A stretch of 10,201 nt of DNA. Source: CAVPEW01 sp050247895 (GTDB taxonomy: Bacteria > Actinomycetota > Acidimicrobiia > Acidimicrobiales > VFJN01). This document shows, one piece after another, positions 1-5,482 of this stretch (within the stretch, counting starts at the first letter, position 1; each line of letters starts with the position of its first letter). A model generated the notes under the pieces. That model was not told the origin of the DNA and made no database searches. It saw only the letters and a list, made by a program, of their open reading frames with translations. The DNA is taken from positions 1 to 10,201 of the forward strand of contig JBFWTJ010000132.1 in assembly GCA_050247895.1 (NCBI GenBank), in the 5' to 3' direction. A program made the position numbers and the translations under genes.

Positions 1-848
1 GCGCTGGCCCGCTCGAGCAGCTCGAGCGAGGCACCCGGGCCGCCGTGCAGCCCGGTGAGCAGCGAGCCCCACGTGATGCGGACCGACAGGTCGCGGGACA
101 GCGCGGCCACCTCCTCCAGGTCGTAGAGGTGCCCGTAGGTGATCTCGACCAGCGGGCGCCGCGACCGGCTGACCACGCCGAGCAGGGCCGTGACCTCGTC
201 GTCGTCGGCCAGGCGCGAGGGCACGGGACGACCCGCCGCGCCCATGTGGCTGGGTGCCTGCGAGGAGGAGAAGCCGACCGCCCCCGCGGCCAGGCCCTCG
301 GCCAGCAGGCCGGCCATGCGGGCCACCTCCTCGGGGGTGGCGGCCCGGGTGGCGGCGTCGACCGGGCCCATCACGTAGGTCCGCAGGGGCGTGTGGCCCA
401 GGAAGGTCCCGACGTTGAGCCGCTTGGGCAGCGAGGCGACCAGGGCCAGGTACTCGGGGAACGACTCGAAGTCCCACCGGATCCCGGCCCGCAGGGTCTC
501 GACGTTCATGCCCTCGACGTTCTTCAGCGTCTCCATGATCGTCTCGCGGTCCTCGGGGCGGGTGGGGGCGAGCCCGAAGCCGCAGTTGCCCTGGACCACG
601 GTGGTGACGCCGTGCCAGCCCGAGGGCGTGAGGTCGGGGTCCCACAGGACCTGGGCGTCGAAGTGGGTGTGCAGGTCGATGAAGCCCGGGCTCACGACCA
701 GGCCGGTGACGTCGAGGACCTCGGCGCCCGCCGGCGGGTCGACGGTGCCCACGGCGACCACCGACCCGTCGCGCAGGTGGACGTCGGCCACCTCGGCCGG
801 GCGTCCGCTGCCGTCCACGACGGTCCCCCCGCGCAGCACCTGCTCCAT
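1..848 (-). CDS. N-acyl-D-amino-acid deacylase-like amidohydrolase, N-terminal part
   Basis: The minus-strand frame is open from an ATG at 848 to the left edge, giving 282 residues of a protein that usually has about 530-570, so the C-terminal half is missing. An AGGGGGA ribosome site (856-862) sits 7 bases before the ATG. Visible landmarks are the start of the metal-dependent hydrolase fold (VVDGSGRPAEVADV, residues 10-23), the zinc-binding HxH in DLHTHFD (His60, His62), and GNCGF with Cys89, which matches the metal-ligand cysteine of D-aminoacylases. GFSSSQAPSHMG (192-203) and GRPVPSRLAD (206-215) are typical of amidohydrolase family 3. Enzymes of this family hydrolyse N-acyl-D-amino acids or related amides in the cytoplasm, but the exact substrate cannot be read here. 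The gene follows the SIP gene on the same strand after an 88-base gap that holds an operator-like palindrome, so it probably has its own promoter. Confidence 0.88.
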   Translation of the reverse strand, partial: MEQVLRGGTVVDGSGRPAEVADVHLRDGSVVAVGTVDPPAGAEVLDVTGLVVSPGFIDLHTHFDAQVLWDPDLTPSGWHGVTTVVQGNCGFGLAPTRPEDRETIMETLKNVEGMNVETLRAGIRWDFESFPEYLALVASLPKRLNVGTFLGHTPLRTYVMGPVDAATRAATPEEVARMAGLLAEGLAAGAVGFSSSQAPSHMGAAGRPVPSRLADDDEVTALLGVVSRSRRPLVEITYGHLYDLEEVAALSRDLSVRITWGSLLTGLHGGPGASLELLERAS

Positions 849-882
849 CGTCCGGTCCCCCTGGCTCGCCCTCTCCGCAGTT

Positions 883-902
883 TCATCTTAAAGATAAGAT
901 GA
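883..902 (-). promoter_or_regulatory. AT-rich perfect inverted repeat, candidate operator for the amidohydrolase gene
   Basis: TCATCTTA and TAAGATGA form a perfect 8-bp inverted repeat around a 4-base centre (AAGA), an AT-rich island in very GC-rich DNA. Read on the minus strand, ATCTT occurs twice in tandem and is followed by its complement AAGAT. Two TANNNT words on that strand (TATCTT and TAAGAT) could serve as -10 elements, although no good -35 is visible. It lies 34 bases upstream of the amidohydrolase ATG. The shape fits a dimeric repressor site such as those of MarR or GntR proteins. The regulator is not identified, and no T-run supports a terminator. Confidence 0.55.
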
Positions 903-936
903 TTCAGCGGCAGGCGCCAGGGTCGGGCGCGCGGGG

Positions 937-1800
937 TCAGGCGGAGAGGGCGTCGGTGGCGTAGTCCCCGTCGGGGTGGTCGGCGTGGCCGTGGCGCCAG
1001 TAGCCCCGGGCCACCACGTGGTCGACCGGTACGCCCCGGTCGAGCAGGCCCCGGCGGATGGTCCGCACCGCGCTCGCCTCGGCCGCGATCCAGACCCGCT
1101 GGCGGTCGGGCAGCACGGCCCGGGCGAAGGCGTCGACCAGCTCCGAACCGGGGGTGGCGTCGGGCGGGCGGACCAGCCACCGCACGATGGCGCCGGGGTG
1201 GTGGGGCAGGCGGACCTCGGCCGCGTCGTCGCGCACCTCCACGTCGACGGCCACGGTGGCCCGGTCCGGGAGGCGCTCGAGCAGGACGCCGATGGCCGGC
1301 AGGGCGGTCTCGTCGCCGGCCAGGTGGAACGTGCGGGTGGTCGGGTCGATCGGGTAGCCCCGCCCGACCCCGGCGACCGCGGCCCGCTGGCCCGGTTCGG
1401 CCGTGGCGGCCCAGTCGGAGGCCGGTCCGCCCGGGTGGAGGACGAAGTCGACGTCGAGCTCGAGGGCGCCCCGGTCGAAGCGCCGGGGCGTGTAGGTCCG
1501 CACCGTGGGCCGTGGCCGGTCCTGGTCGAAGACCGGGCCCTCGGGGCCCCAGGTCGGCAGGGCCGGCTCGGCGTCGCCGTCGCCGGGGAGGAAGACCTTG
1601 CAGTGCCCGGTCGGGTCGCCGTCGGCGGGCCAGCCGGCCAGCTCCTCCCCGCCGAAGGTCACCCGCACCATGTGGGGGCTCAGACGCTGGGTGCGGCGGA
1701 CCTCGACCCGCCGGGGCGGGGGGCGGCGGTGCGGCCGGCGCCGCCCGTCGGGACCTGCCGCGCCGGCCGGTCGGGCCGGGGCCGGGCGATCGGGGCTCAC
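937..1800 (-). CDS. Siderophore-interacting protein (FAD-binding ferric-siderophore reductase, SIP family)
   Basis: This is a 287-residue cytoplasmic flavoprotein of the ViuB/SIP family, which takes electrons from NAD(P)H or ferredoxin to reduce ferric siderophores and release iron. The FAD-binding domain covers about residues 30-150 and includes RTYTPR (101-106), the flavin-binding signature of the ferredoxin-reductase-like fold. The C-terminal SIP domain includes AGDETALPAI (161-170), EASAVR (241-246) and GYWRHG (266-271), all characteristic. The length is normal for the family. I chose the GTG at 1800 because it overlaps the stop of the preceding methyltransferase gene as GTGA (1797-1800), which implies translational coupling. 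The same frame stays open further upstream, but there it lies antiparallel in phase inside the methyltransferase and is not coding. The first 30 residues are rich in Pro and Arg and look poorly ordered. Confidence 0.92.
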   Translation of the reverse strand: MSPDRPAPARPAGAAGPDGRRRPHRRPPPRRVEVRRTQRLSPHMVRVTFGGEELAGWPADGDPTGHCKVFLPGDGDAEPALPTWGPEGPVFDQDRPRPTVRTYTPRRFDRGALELDVDFVLHPGGPASDWAATAEPGQRAAVAGVGRGYPIDPTTRTFHLAGDETALPAIGVLLERLPDRATVAVDVEVRDDAAEVRLPHHPGAIVRWLVRPPDATPGSELVDAFARAVLPDRQRVWIAAEASAVRTIRRGLLDRGVPVDHVVARGYWRHGHADHPDGDYATDALSA

Positions 1801-2630
1801 GGTGCCACCGGCGACAGGGTGAGCAGGTTCTGGTGGTAGCTCGACATCTGGGGGTCGTCGGCGAGGAGCGGCAGCGCCTGGCGGAGCTGGTCGGGGAGTA
1901 GCGCGACCAGTTCGGCGGGGGCCCCGGCGAAGGTGAACCGCTCGTCCACTGCGACCTGCACGCCGGGCACGTCGAGCGCGGCCGGGTCGTCGCAGAACCA
2001 GCGGAACTCGGCCTCCATCGTGCCGATCGTGTCGTGCTCGCCCTGGTGCTCGGCCATCCAGCTCGTCCAGGTGTCCAGGGCCAGCGGCGAGGGACCGAAC
2101 CGGCGGCCGATCCTGGCCAGGACGTCGAGGACCTCGGCCGGCTCCAGGTAGATGAGGACCGCCTCGGCAGCGAAGAACCACGGGCCGCCGGTGGCCTCGA
2201 CGGCATCGAGCCACTCGTCGTCGAGCACCGAGCCGGCCAGGATCGTGCGCCGGTCGGTGTCGGCGAAGAACCGGCGGCGCAGCTCGGCGACGTCGGGGAG
2301 GTCGAGCTCGATCCACCGGGCCGTGCCGTCGTCGAGCCGCTCGTGTCGGGTGTTGAGGCCGGCACCGACCTCGACGACCGTGCCGGTCGGGTTGTCGGCC
2401 AGCCACCGCGCGACCCAGTGGTCGAAGATGCGGGTGCGGAACACCGATCCGACCAGGCTCATGGTGCCGTCGAAGCGGGAGAAGTCGTAGTCGAGCGCCT
2501 CGACCATCTCGACCGAGCGCGGGTCGTCGATGAGTGCCGGGTGCTGCCGGGTGAAGGTGGCACGCCCGTAGAGCGGGATCAGCAGGGTCTCCTGGACCGT
2601 GCCGAGCGCCGGCTCGCCGCTGTCGCTCAT
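1797..2630 (-). CDS. Class I SAM-dependent O-methyltransferase, LCM/TcmP type
   Basis: The product has 277 residues and resembles the leucine-carboxyl-methyltransferase (PPM1)/TcmP group, which moves a methyl group from S-adenosylmethionine to a hydroxyl or carboxyl group. The SAM-binding motif I is VVEVGAGLNTR (85-95). WIELDLPDV (106-114) holds the acidic residues that follow strand beta-2, and AEAVLIYLEP (155-164) matches the family's post-motif segment. No signal peptide or membrane segment is evident. The ATG at 2628-2630 is preceded by a strong AGGAGG (2636-2641). It is the first gene of an operon with the SIP flavoprotein, joined by a 4-base overlap, so a role linked to siderophore or iron metabolism is a reasonable inference. 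The methyl acceptor is unknown. Confidence 0.85.
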   Translation of the reverse strand: MSDSGEPALGTVQETLLIPLYGRATFTRQHPALIDDPRSVEMVEALDYDFSRFDGTMSLVGSVFRTRIFDHWVARWLADNPTGTVVEVGAGLNTRHERLDDGTARWIELDLPDVAELRRRFFADTDRRTILAGSVLDDEWLDAVEATGGPWFFAAEAVLIYLEPAEVLDVLARIGRRFGPSPLALDTWTSWMAEHQGEHDTIGTMEAEFRWFCDDPAALDVPGVQVAVDERFTFAGAPAELVALLPDQLRQALPLLADDPQMSSYHQNLLTLSPVAP

Positions 2631-2656
2631 GGGGACCTCCTCTGTCCGGCCACGCC

Positions 2657-2676
2657 TGTGTAAAGCCTACCTAACA
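2657..2676 (-). promoter_or_regulatory. Degenerate iron-box-like site upstream of the methyltransferase-SIP operon
   Basis: On the minus strand this segment reads TTAGGTAGGCTTTACA (2659-2674). Its left part resembles the actinobacterial DtxR/IdeR box, whose consensus begins TTAGGTTAGGCT. The match lacks one base in the first half and has a poor second half, so it is only a candidate. It lies about 30 bases upstream of the operon's ATG and contains TAGGCT, a possible -10 word of TANNNT form. The SIP gene downstream makes iron regulation plausible. Confidence 0.4.
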
Positions 2677-2702
2677 GCCAGCCCACCCGATAGGGGCGGG
2701 GC

Positions 2703-2723
2703 ACGGTCGGCGGACGGTCGGCG
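2703..2723. repeat. Short direct repeat, two copies 11 bp apart
   Basis: ACGGTCGGCG occurs at 2703-2712 and again at 2714-2723, with one base between copies and a period of 11 bp, about one helical turn. It lies in the divergent region between the methyltransferase and the aldo/keto reductase. It could be a pair of activator half-sites, but a 10-base GC-rich repeat may arise by chance in such DNA. Confidence 0.3.
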
Positions 2724-2750
2724 CGGGATCCCGGGCGTGGTTGGCTGGTG

Positions 2751-2776
2751 GCCGGCCGCGGGCGCCCGCGGCCGGC
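2751..2776. repeat. Perfect 26-bp GC palindrome upstream of the aldo/keto reductase
   Basis: Two 13-base arms, beginning GCCGGCCGCGGGC and meeting at the centre GGGCGCCC, are exact reverse complements with no spacer. The palindrome ends 25 bases before the ATG at 2802. It could be an operator, or a hairpin in the 5' leader that affects translation. No T-run follows, so a standard terminator is not indicated. A sequence made almost wholly of G and C has a raised chance of self-complementarity. Confidence 0.45.
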
Positions 2777-2801
2777 ACCGTGACGAGGGAGAGGGTCGGG
2801 G

Positions 2802-3812
2802 ATGGAGCGCAGGATCCTGGGCGGGACGGGCATGTCGGTCACCGACCTGGCCCTCGGGGCGATGATGTTCGGGGCCTGGGGCAACCCGGACCACGACGAG
2901 TCGGTGCGGATGATCCACACCGCCCTCGACGCCGGCATCAACTTCGTCGACACCGCCGACGTGTACTCGGCCGGGGAGTCCGAGGTGATCGTGGGCAAGG
3001 CGCTCAAGGGCCGGCGCGACGACGTCGTCCTGGCCACGAAGTTCCGCCACACCATGGGCCCCGACGACAACCACCGGGGCGGGTCGCGCCGCTGGATCGC
3101 CCGGGCCGTCGAGGACAGCCTGCGCCGGCTGGAGGTCGACCACATCGACCTGTACCAGATGCACCGTCCCGACCTGGCCACCGACGTCGACGAGACCCTC
3201 GGCGCGCTGTCCGACCTCGTGCGGGCGGGGAAGGTGCGGGCGGTGGGCACCTCCACCTTCCCGGCCGAGCAGATCGTCGAGGCCCAGTGGGTGGCCGAGC
3301 GGCGGGGCCACGTCCGCTTCCGCACCGAGCAGCCTCCCTACTCGATCCTGCGCCGCGGCGCCGAGGCCGCCGTGCTCCCCACCACCCAGCGCTACGGCAT
3401 GGGGACACTCGTCTGGGGCCCGCTCAGCGGTGGCTGGCTGTCGGGCCGGGCCGACCCGACCGCGGCCAGCCGGGCCGAGCGGCGGCCCGAGGTCTTCGAC
3501 CTGACCCTCCCGGGCAACCGGGCCAAGGTCGAGGCGGTGCAGGAGATCACGGCCCTGGCCGGCGAGGCGGGGCTGTCGGTGCCCCACCTGGCCGTGGCCT
3601 TCGCCCGGGCCCATCCCGGGGTCACCTCGGTGATCATCGGACCCCGCACCCCCGACCAGCTCGACGACCTGCTGGCCGGGGCCGACGTCGTGCTCGACGA
3701 CGACGTCCTGGACCGCATCGACGAGATCGTCCCGCCCGGGGTGAACCTCAACGAGGCGGACATCGCCTCCACGCCGCCGTCGCTCACCGACAAGCGGCTC
3801 CGGCGCCGCTGA
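2802..3812 (+). CDS. Aldo/keto reductase
   Basis: This 336-residue NADPH-dependent oxidoreductase has the (beta/alpha)8 barrel of the AKR superfamily and reduces aldehydes or ketones in the cytoplasm. The catalytic tetrad is visible: Asp50 and Tyr55 in VDTADVY, Lys80 in LATK and His121 in YQMH. GGTGMSVTDLALGAMMFG (7-24) is the typical N-terminal strand, and the late segment SVIIGPRTPDQL, with Gly, Arg and Thr before a helix, fits the cofactor phosphate site. The ATG at 2802 is preceded by a GAGGGAGAGGG purine run (2785-2795), 6 bases away. It is transcribed divergently from the methyltransferase-SIP operon and converges with the small frame ending at 3832. The C-terminus (DKRLRRR) is basic. 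The substrate cannot be deduced. Confidence 0.93.
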   Translation: MERRILGGTGMSVTDLALGAMMFGAWGNPDHDESVRMIHTALDAGINFVDTADVYSAGESEVIVGKALKGRRDDVVLATKFRHTMGPDDNHRGGSRRWIARAVEDSLRRLEVDHIDLYQMHRPDLATDVDETLGALSDLVRAGKVRAVGTSTFPAEQIVEAQWVAERRGHVRFRTEQPPYSILRRGAEAAVLPTTQRYGMGTLVWGPLSGGWLSGRADPTAASRAERRPEVFDLTLPGNRAKVEAVQEITALAGEAGLSVPHLAVAFARAHPGVTSVIIGPRTPDQLDDLLAGADVVLDDDVLDRIDEIVPPGVNLNEADIASTPPSLTDKRLRRR

Positions 3813-3831
3813 CCGGGCCCGCCCCGGCAGG

Positions 3832-4068
3832 TCAGGTGGGCGGCACCGGCGGGGGACCCTCGTGGAGCACGACCGTGCGGTCCTCGACGGTGGCCTCGAC
3901 CCGCAGCACGGCCTCCGGCCCGGCGCGCTCGGCGGGCACCTCGGCCTCCCAGCCGCTGAAGACCAGGTCGAGGTCCCAGGGCCGCCCGAAGTGGGCGGCC
4001 ACGTCCGGGTGCCGGGTCCCGGACCGCACCGGCAGGGGTTCGCCGCCGAGGTCGGCCCGCACCGTCAC
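3832..4068 (-). CDS. Small hypothetical protein, possibly a truncated or remnant domain
   Basis: I do not recognise this gene with certainty. From the GTG at 4068 it encodes 78 residues, acidic and without membrane segments, including RHPDVAAHFGRPWDLDLVF. The reading frame stays open upstream to at least 4140, and the added residues (HGWAADPGTARAEP, about 4069-4110) resemble the GWxxDP lead-in of a small beta-rich domain found at the ends of some actinobacterial secreted or carbohydrate-active proteins. No ATG, GTG or TTG occurs in frame between 4069 and the FMN reductase stop at 4136, and no ribosome site precedes 4068. It may be a decayed fragment, carry a frameshift or sequence error, or be a real short gene starting at GTG 4068. 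It lies on the same strand 67 bases behind the reductase. Confidence 0.4.
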   Translation of the reverse strand: MTVRADLGGEPLPVRSGTRHPDVAAHFGRPWDLDLVFSGWEAEVPAERAGPEAVLRVEATVEDRTVVLHEGPPPVPPT

Positions 4069-4135
4069 GGGTTCGGCCCGGGCCGTGCCGGGATCGGCGG
4101 CCCAGCCGTGGACCCGGTCGCTCGGGTGTGGCGGG

Positions 4136-4732
4136 TCAGGCCGCCGTCGCGGTGCGGGCGGGGCGCAGGGCCTCGGCCCACCACACGAGGTCGTCGAACA
4201 TGGCCTCGGCGGTGGGCCGGAGGATGTCGTCGATCTCGCTCATGGGGGCGTTGCCGCCGAAGGGGTGGACCTTGATGAGCTCGCTGCCGCCGATGGCGAC
4301 CGCGGCGCGGACCGGGGCCATCTGGAGCTCGACGGCGATCCCCCGCAGGTGCTCGACGGCGCGCACGCCCCCGCTGCCGCCGTAGCTGAGGGCCGACATC
4401 GGCTTGCGGACCCACTCGACGTAAGCCTGGTCGAGGGCGTTCTTGAGGGCGCCGGTGATCGAGTGGTTGTACTCGGCGGTGACGAAGACGTAGCCGTCGT
4501 AGGGGCGTACGGCGTCCTGCCAGGCGAGCACGGCGGGGTCCTGGCTGGGCACGTGCAGGTTCGAGCCCACCTCGGCGAAGAACGGCAGCGGGTGGTCGCG
4601 CAGGTCGACCTTCTCGAGGGTCAGGTCGTCGCGGCCGGCGGCGACCTCCAGGAGCCAGTCGGCCGGCTTGTCGGCGAAGCGGGTGGGGCGGGTCGAGCCG
4701 ATGACCAGGGCGATGCGGGGGGTGGCGCTCAC
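4136..4732 (-). CDS. NADPH-dependent FMN reductase (flavodoxin-like)
   Basis: The product has 198 residues and belongs to the SsuE/chromate/azoreductase-type flavodoxin-fold reductases, which use NAD(P)H to reduce FMN or a bound substrate such as a quinone, azo compound or metal ion. The FMN phosphate loop is GSTRPTR (12-18). TAEYNHSITGALKNALD (85-101) is the family's flavin-ring-binding and dimer segment, and YGGSGG (117-122) is the second flavin loop. I chose the GTG at 4732 because the fold starts at once after it (VSATPRIALVIGS) and an AGGAGA lies a few bases upstream (4736-4741). The frame extends 40 codons further upstream, but that part is intergenic in character. It is divergent from the HxlR regulator, which suggests control by it. 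Confidence 0.9.
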   Translation of the reverse strand: MSATPRIALVIGSTRPTRFADKPADWLLEVAAGRDDLTLEKVDLRDHPLPFFAEVGSNLHVPSQDPAVLAWQDAVRPYDGYVFVTAEYNHSITGALKNALDQAYVEWVRKPMSALSYGGSGGVRAVEHLRGIAVELQMAPVRAAVAIGGSELIKVHPFGGNAPMSEIDDILRPTAEAMFDDLVWWAEALRPARTATAA

Positions 4733-4766
4733 GTCTCTCCTGTGGTTACGTCGGGCAACTAGGTTT

Positions 4767-4794
4767 CGATCGGGAAGCGTCCGATCACGAAGCG
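4767..4794. promoter_or_regulatory. Repeated operator-like sequence between the FMN reductase and HxlR genes
   Basis: Two structures overlap here. GATCGG (4768-4773) and CCGATC (4781-4786) form a 6-bp inverted repeat with a 7-bp spacer. In addition, CGATCGGGAAGCG (4767-4779) recurs as CGATCACGAAGCG (4782-4794), a 13-base direct repeat with two differences and a 15-bp period. The site is 35 bases from the reductase start and 73 from the hxlR start, where a shared regulator site is expected. HxlR proteins bind as dimers to short inverted repeats. Assignment to this HxlR protein is inference. Confidence 0.45.
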
Positions 4795-4854
4795 CCAGTG
4801 TGGGAACGGCCCGCCCGGCGCGCAAGAAGGCACCTCGTCCACACCAGGTCACCC

Positions 4855-4860
4855 GGAGGT
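4855..4860 (+). promoter_or_regulatory. Ribosome binding site fixing the HxlR start
   Basis: GGAGGT is a near-complete match to the anti-Shine-Dalgarno sequence and ends 7 bases before the GTG at 4868. It supports that GTG over any internal start, which matters because the predicted redox-type cysteines lie in the N-terminal 32 residues. Confidence 0.8.
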
Positions 4861-4867
4861 AACCACC

Positions 4868-5302
4868 GTGCCCTCAGCCAGGATCCTCGCTGGCCGTCCC
4901 CCGGCCGCGGCGCCCGGGTCCGCGGCCGATCCGTGCCGGGGGGACAAGGACCCCGAGGTGTGCGAGGCGATCTCCAAGATGCTGGCCCGGATCGGCGACA
5001 AGTGGTCGATCCTGGTCGTGGGCACCCTGGGCGAGGGACCGGTCCGGTTCAACGAGCTGCGCCGCAGGATCGGCGACATCAGCCAGAAGATGCTGTCCAG
5101 CACGCTCAAGGCGCTCGAGCGCGACGGGCTGGTGGCCCGCACGGTCACGCCCAGCGTCCCGCCCCAGGTCGACTACGAGCTGACCGACCTGGGGCGCGAG
5201 CTGCTGGTGCCGGTCAGCGCCCTGGCCGCCTGGACCTCGGAGAACACCCCGCGGATCATGGCCGCCCGGGAGCGCTACGACACCGGCCGCGCCCTCGGCT
5301 GA
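4868..5302 (+). CDS. HxlR-family winged-helix transcriptional regulator
   Basis: The product is a 144-residue DNA-binding dimer of the HxlR family. The core runs from about residue 32 to 125: an N-terminal helix ending in GDKWSILVVGTL (43-54), FNELRRRIGDISQKMLSSTLKAL (61-83, helix-turn-helix with the conserved ISQKML and LKALERDGLV run), and the wing PPQVDYELTDLGREL (98-112). Cys32 lies 14 residues before the conserved Trp46, the spacing I recall for the redox-sensing Cys6 of Bacillus subtilis YodB. Cys23 is the only other cysteine. The first 25 residues are Ala/Pro-rich and extend beyond the usual family length. It is divergent from an FMN reductase, an arrangement that recalls YodB control of azoreductase genes, so it probably represses the reductase until reactive electrophiles or oxidants appear. 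That last point is inference. Confidence 0.9.
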   Translation: MPSARILAGRPPAAAPGSAADPCRGDKDPEVCEAISKMLARIGDKWSILVVGTLGEGPVRFNELRRRIGDISQKMLSSTLKALERDGLVARTVTPSVPPQVDYELTDLGRELLVPVSALAAWTSENTPRIMAARERYDTGRALG

Positions 5303-5411
5303 CGGCCAGCGCCGGCTGGCCGAGCCGGGGGACGGCCCGAACCTGGCGCGGCGTGCCCTTCGGCTGGCCGGGCCTCGTCCCGCAGCGCCGGGCCTGGTGC
5401 GGCGCGACCTC

Positions 5412-5435
5412 GCCGGCCGGCGGACCGGGGCCGGC
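5412..5435. terminator. GC hairpin in the convergent gap, possible terminator
   Basis: GCCGGCC (5412-5418) and GGCCGGC (5429-5435) can form a 7-bp stem with a 10-base loop between the convergent ends of the HxlR gene (5302) and the ABC exporter operon (5483). No T-tract follows on either strand. Hairpins without a T-tract are common at actinobacterial gene ends, but such stems also arise by chance in DNA this GC-rich. The rest of 5303-5482 shows no other structure or gene that I can support. Confidence 0.25.
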
Positions 5436-5482
5436 TCCGAACCCGCCCTCGGACGCCGGTCGACCCGGCCCTTCGACTCGGG

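Noticed and set aside
45..902. A 285-codon plus-strand frame opposite the amidohydrolase
   Set aside because: The minus-strand translation contains HTHFD and GNCGF motifs; the plus frame has no recognisable sequence and is the complement shadow.
883..902. Reading the palindrome as a rho-independent terminator of the SIP gene
   Set aside because: The stem is AT-rich and weak, and no T-run follows on the minus strand.
2741..4762. A 673-codon open frame on the plus strand
   Set aside because: It overlaps the aldo/keto reductase in another phase and crosses the opposite-strand FMN reductase. Its residues are Arg/Gly/Pro-rich low complexity, typical of shadow frames in GC-rich DNA.
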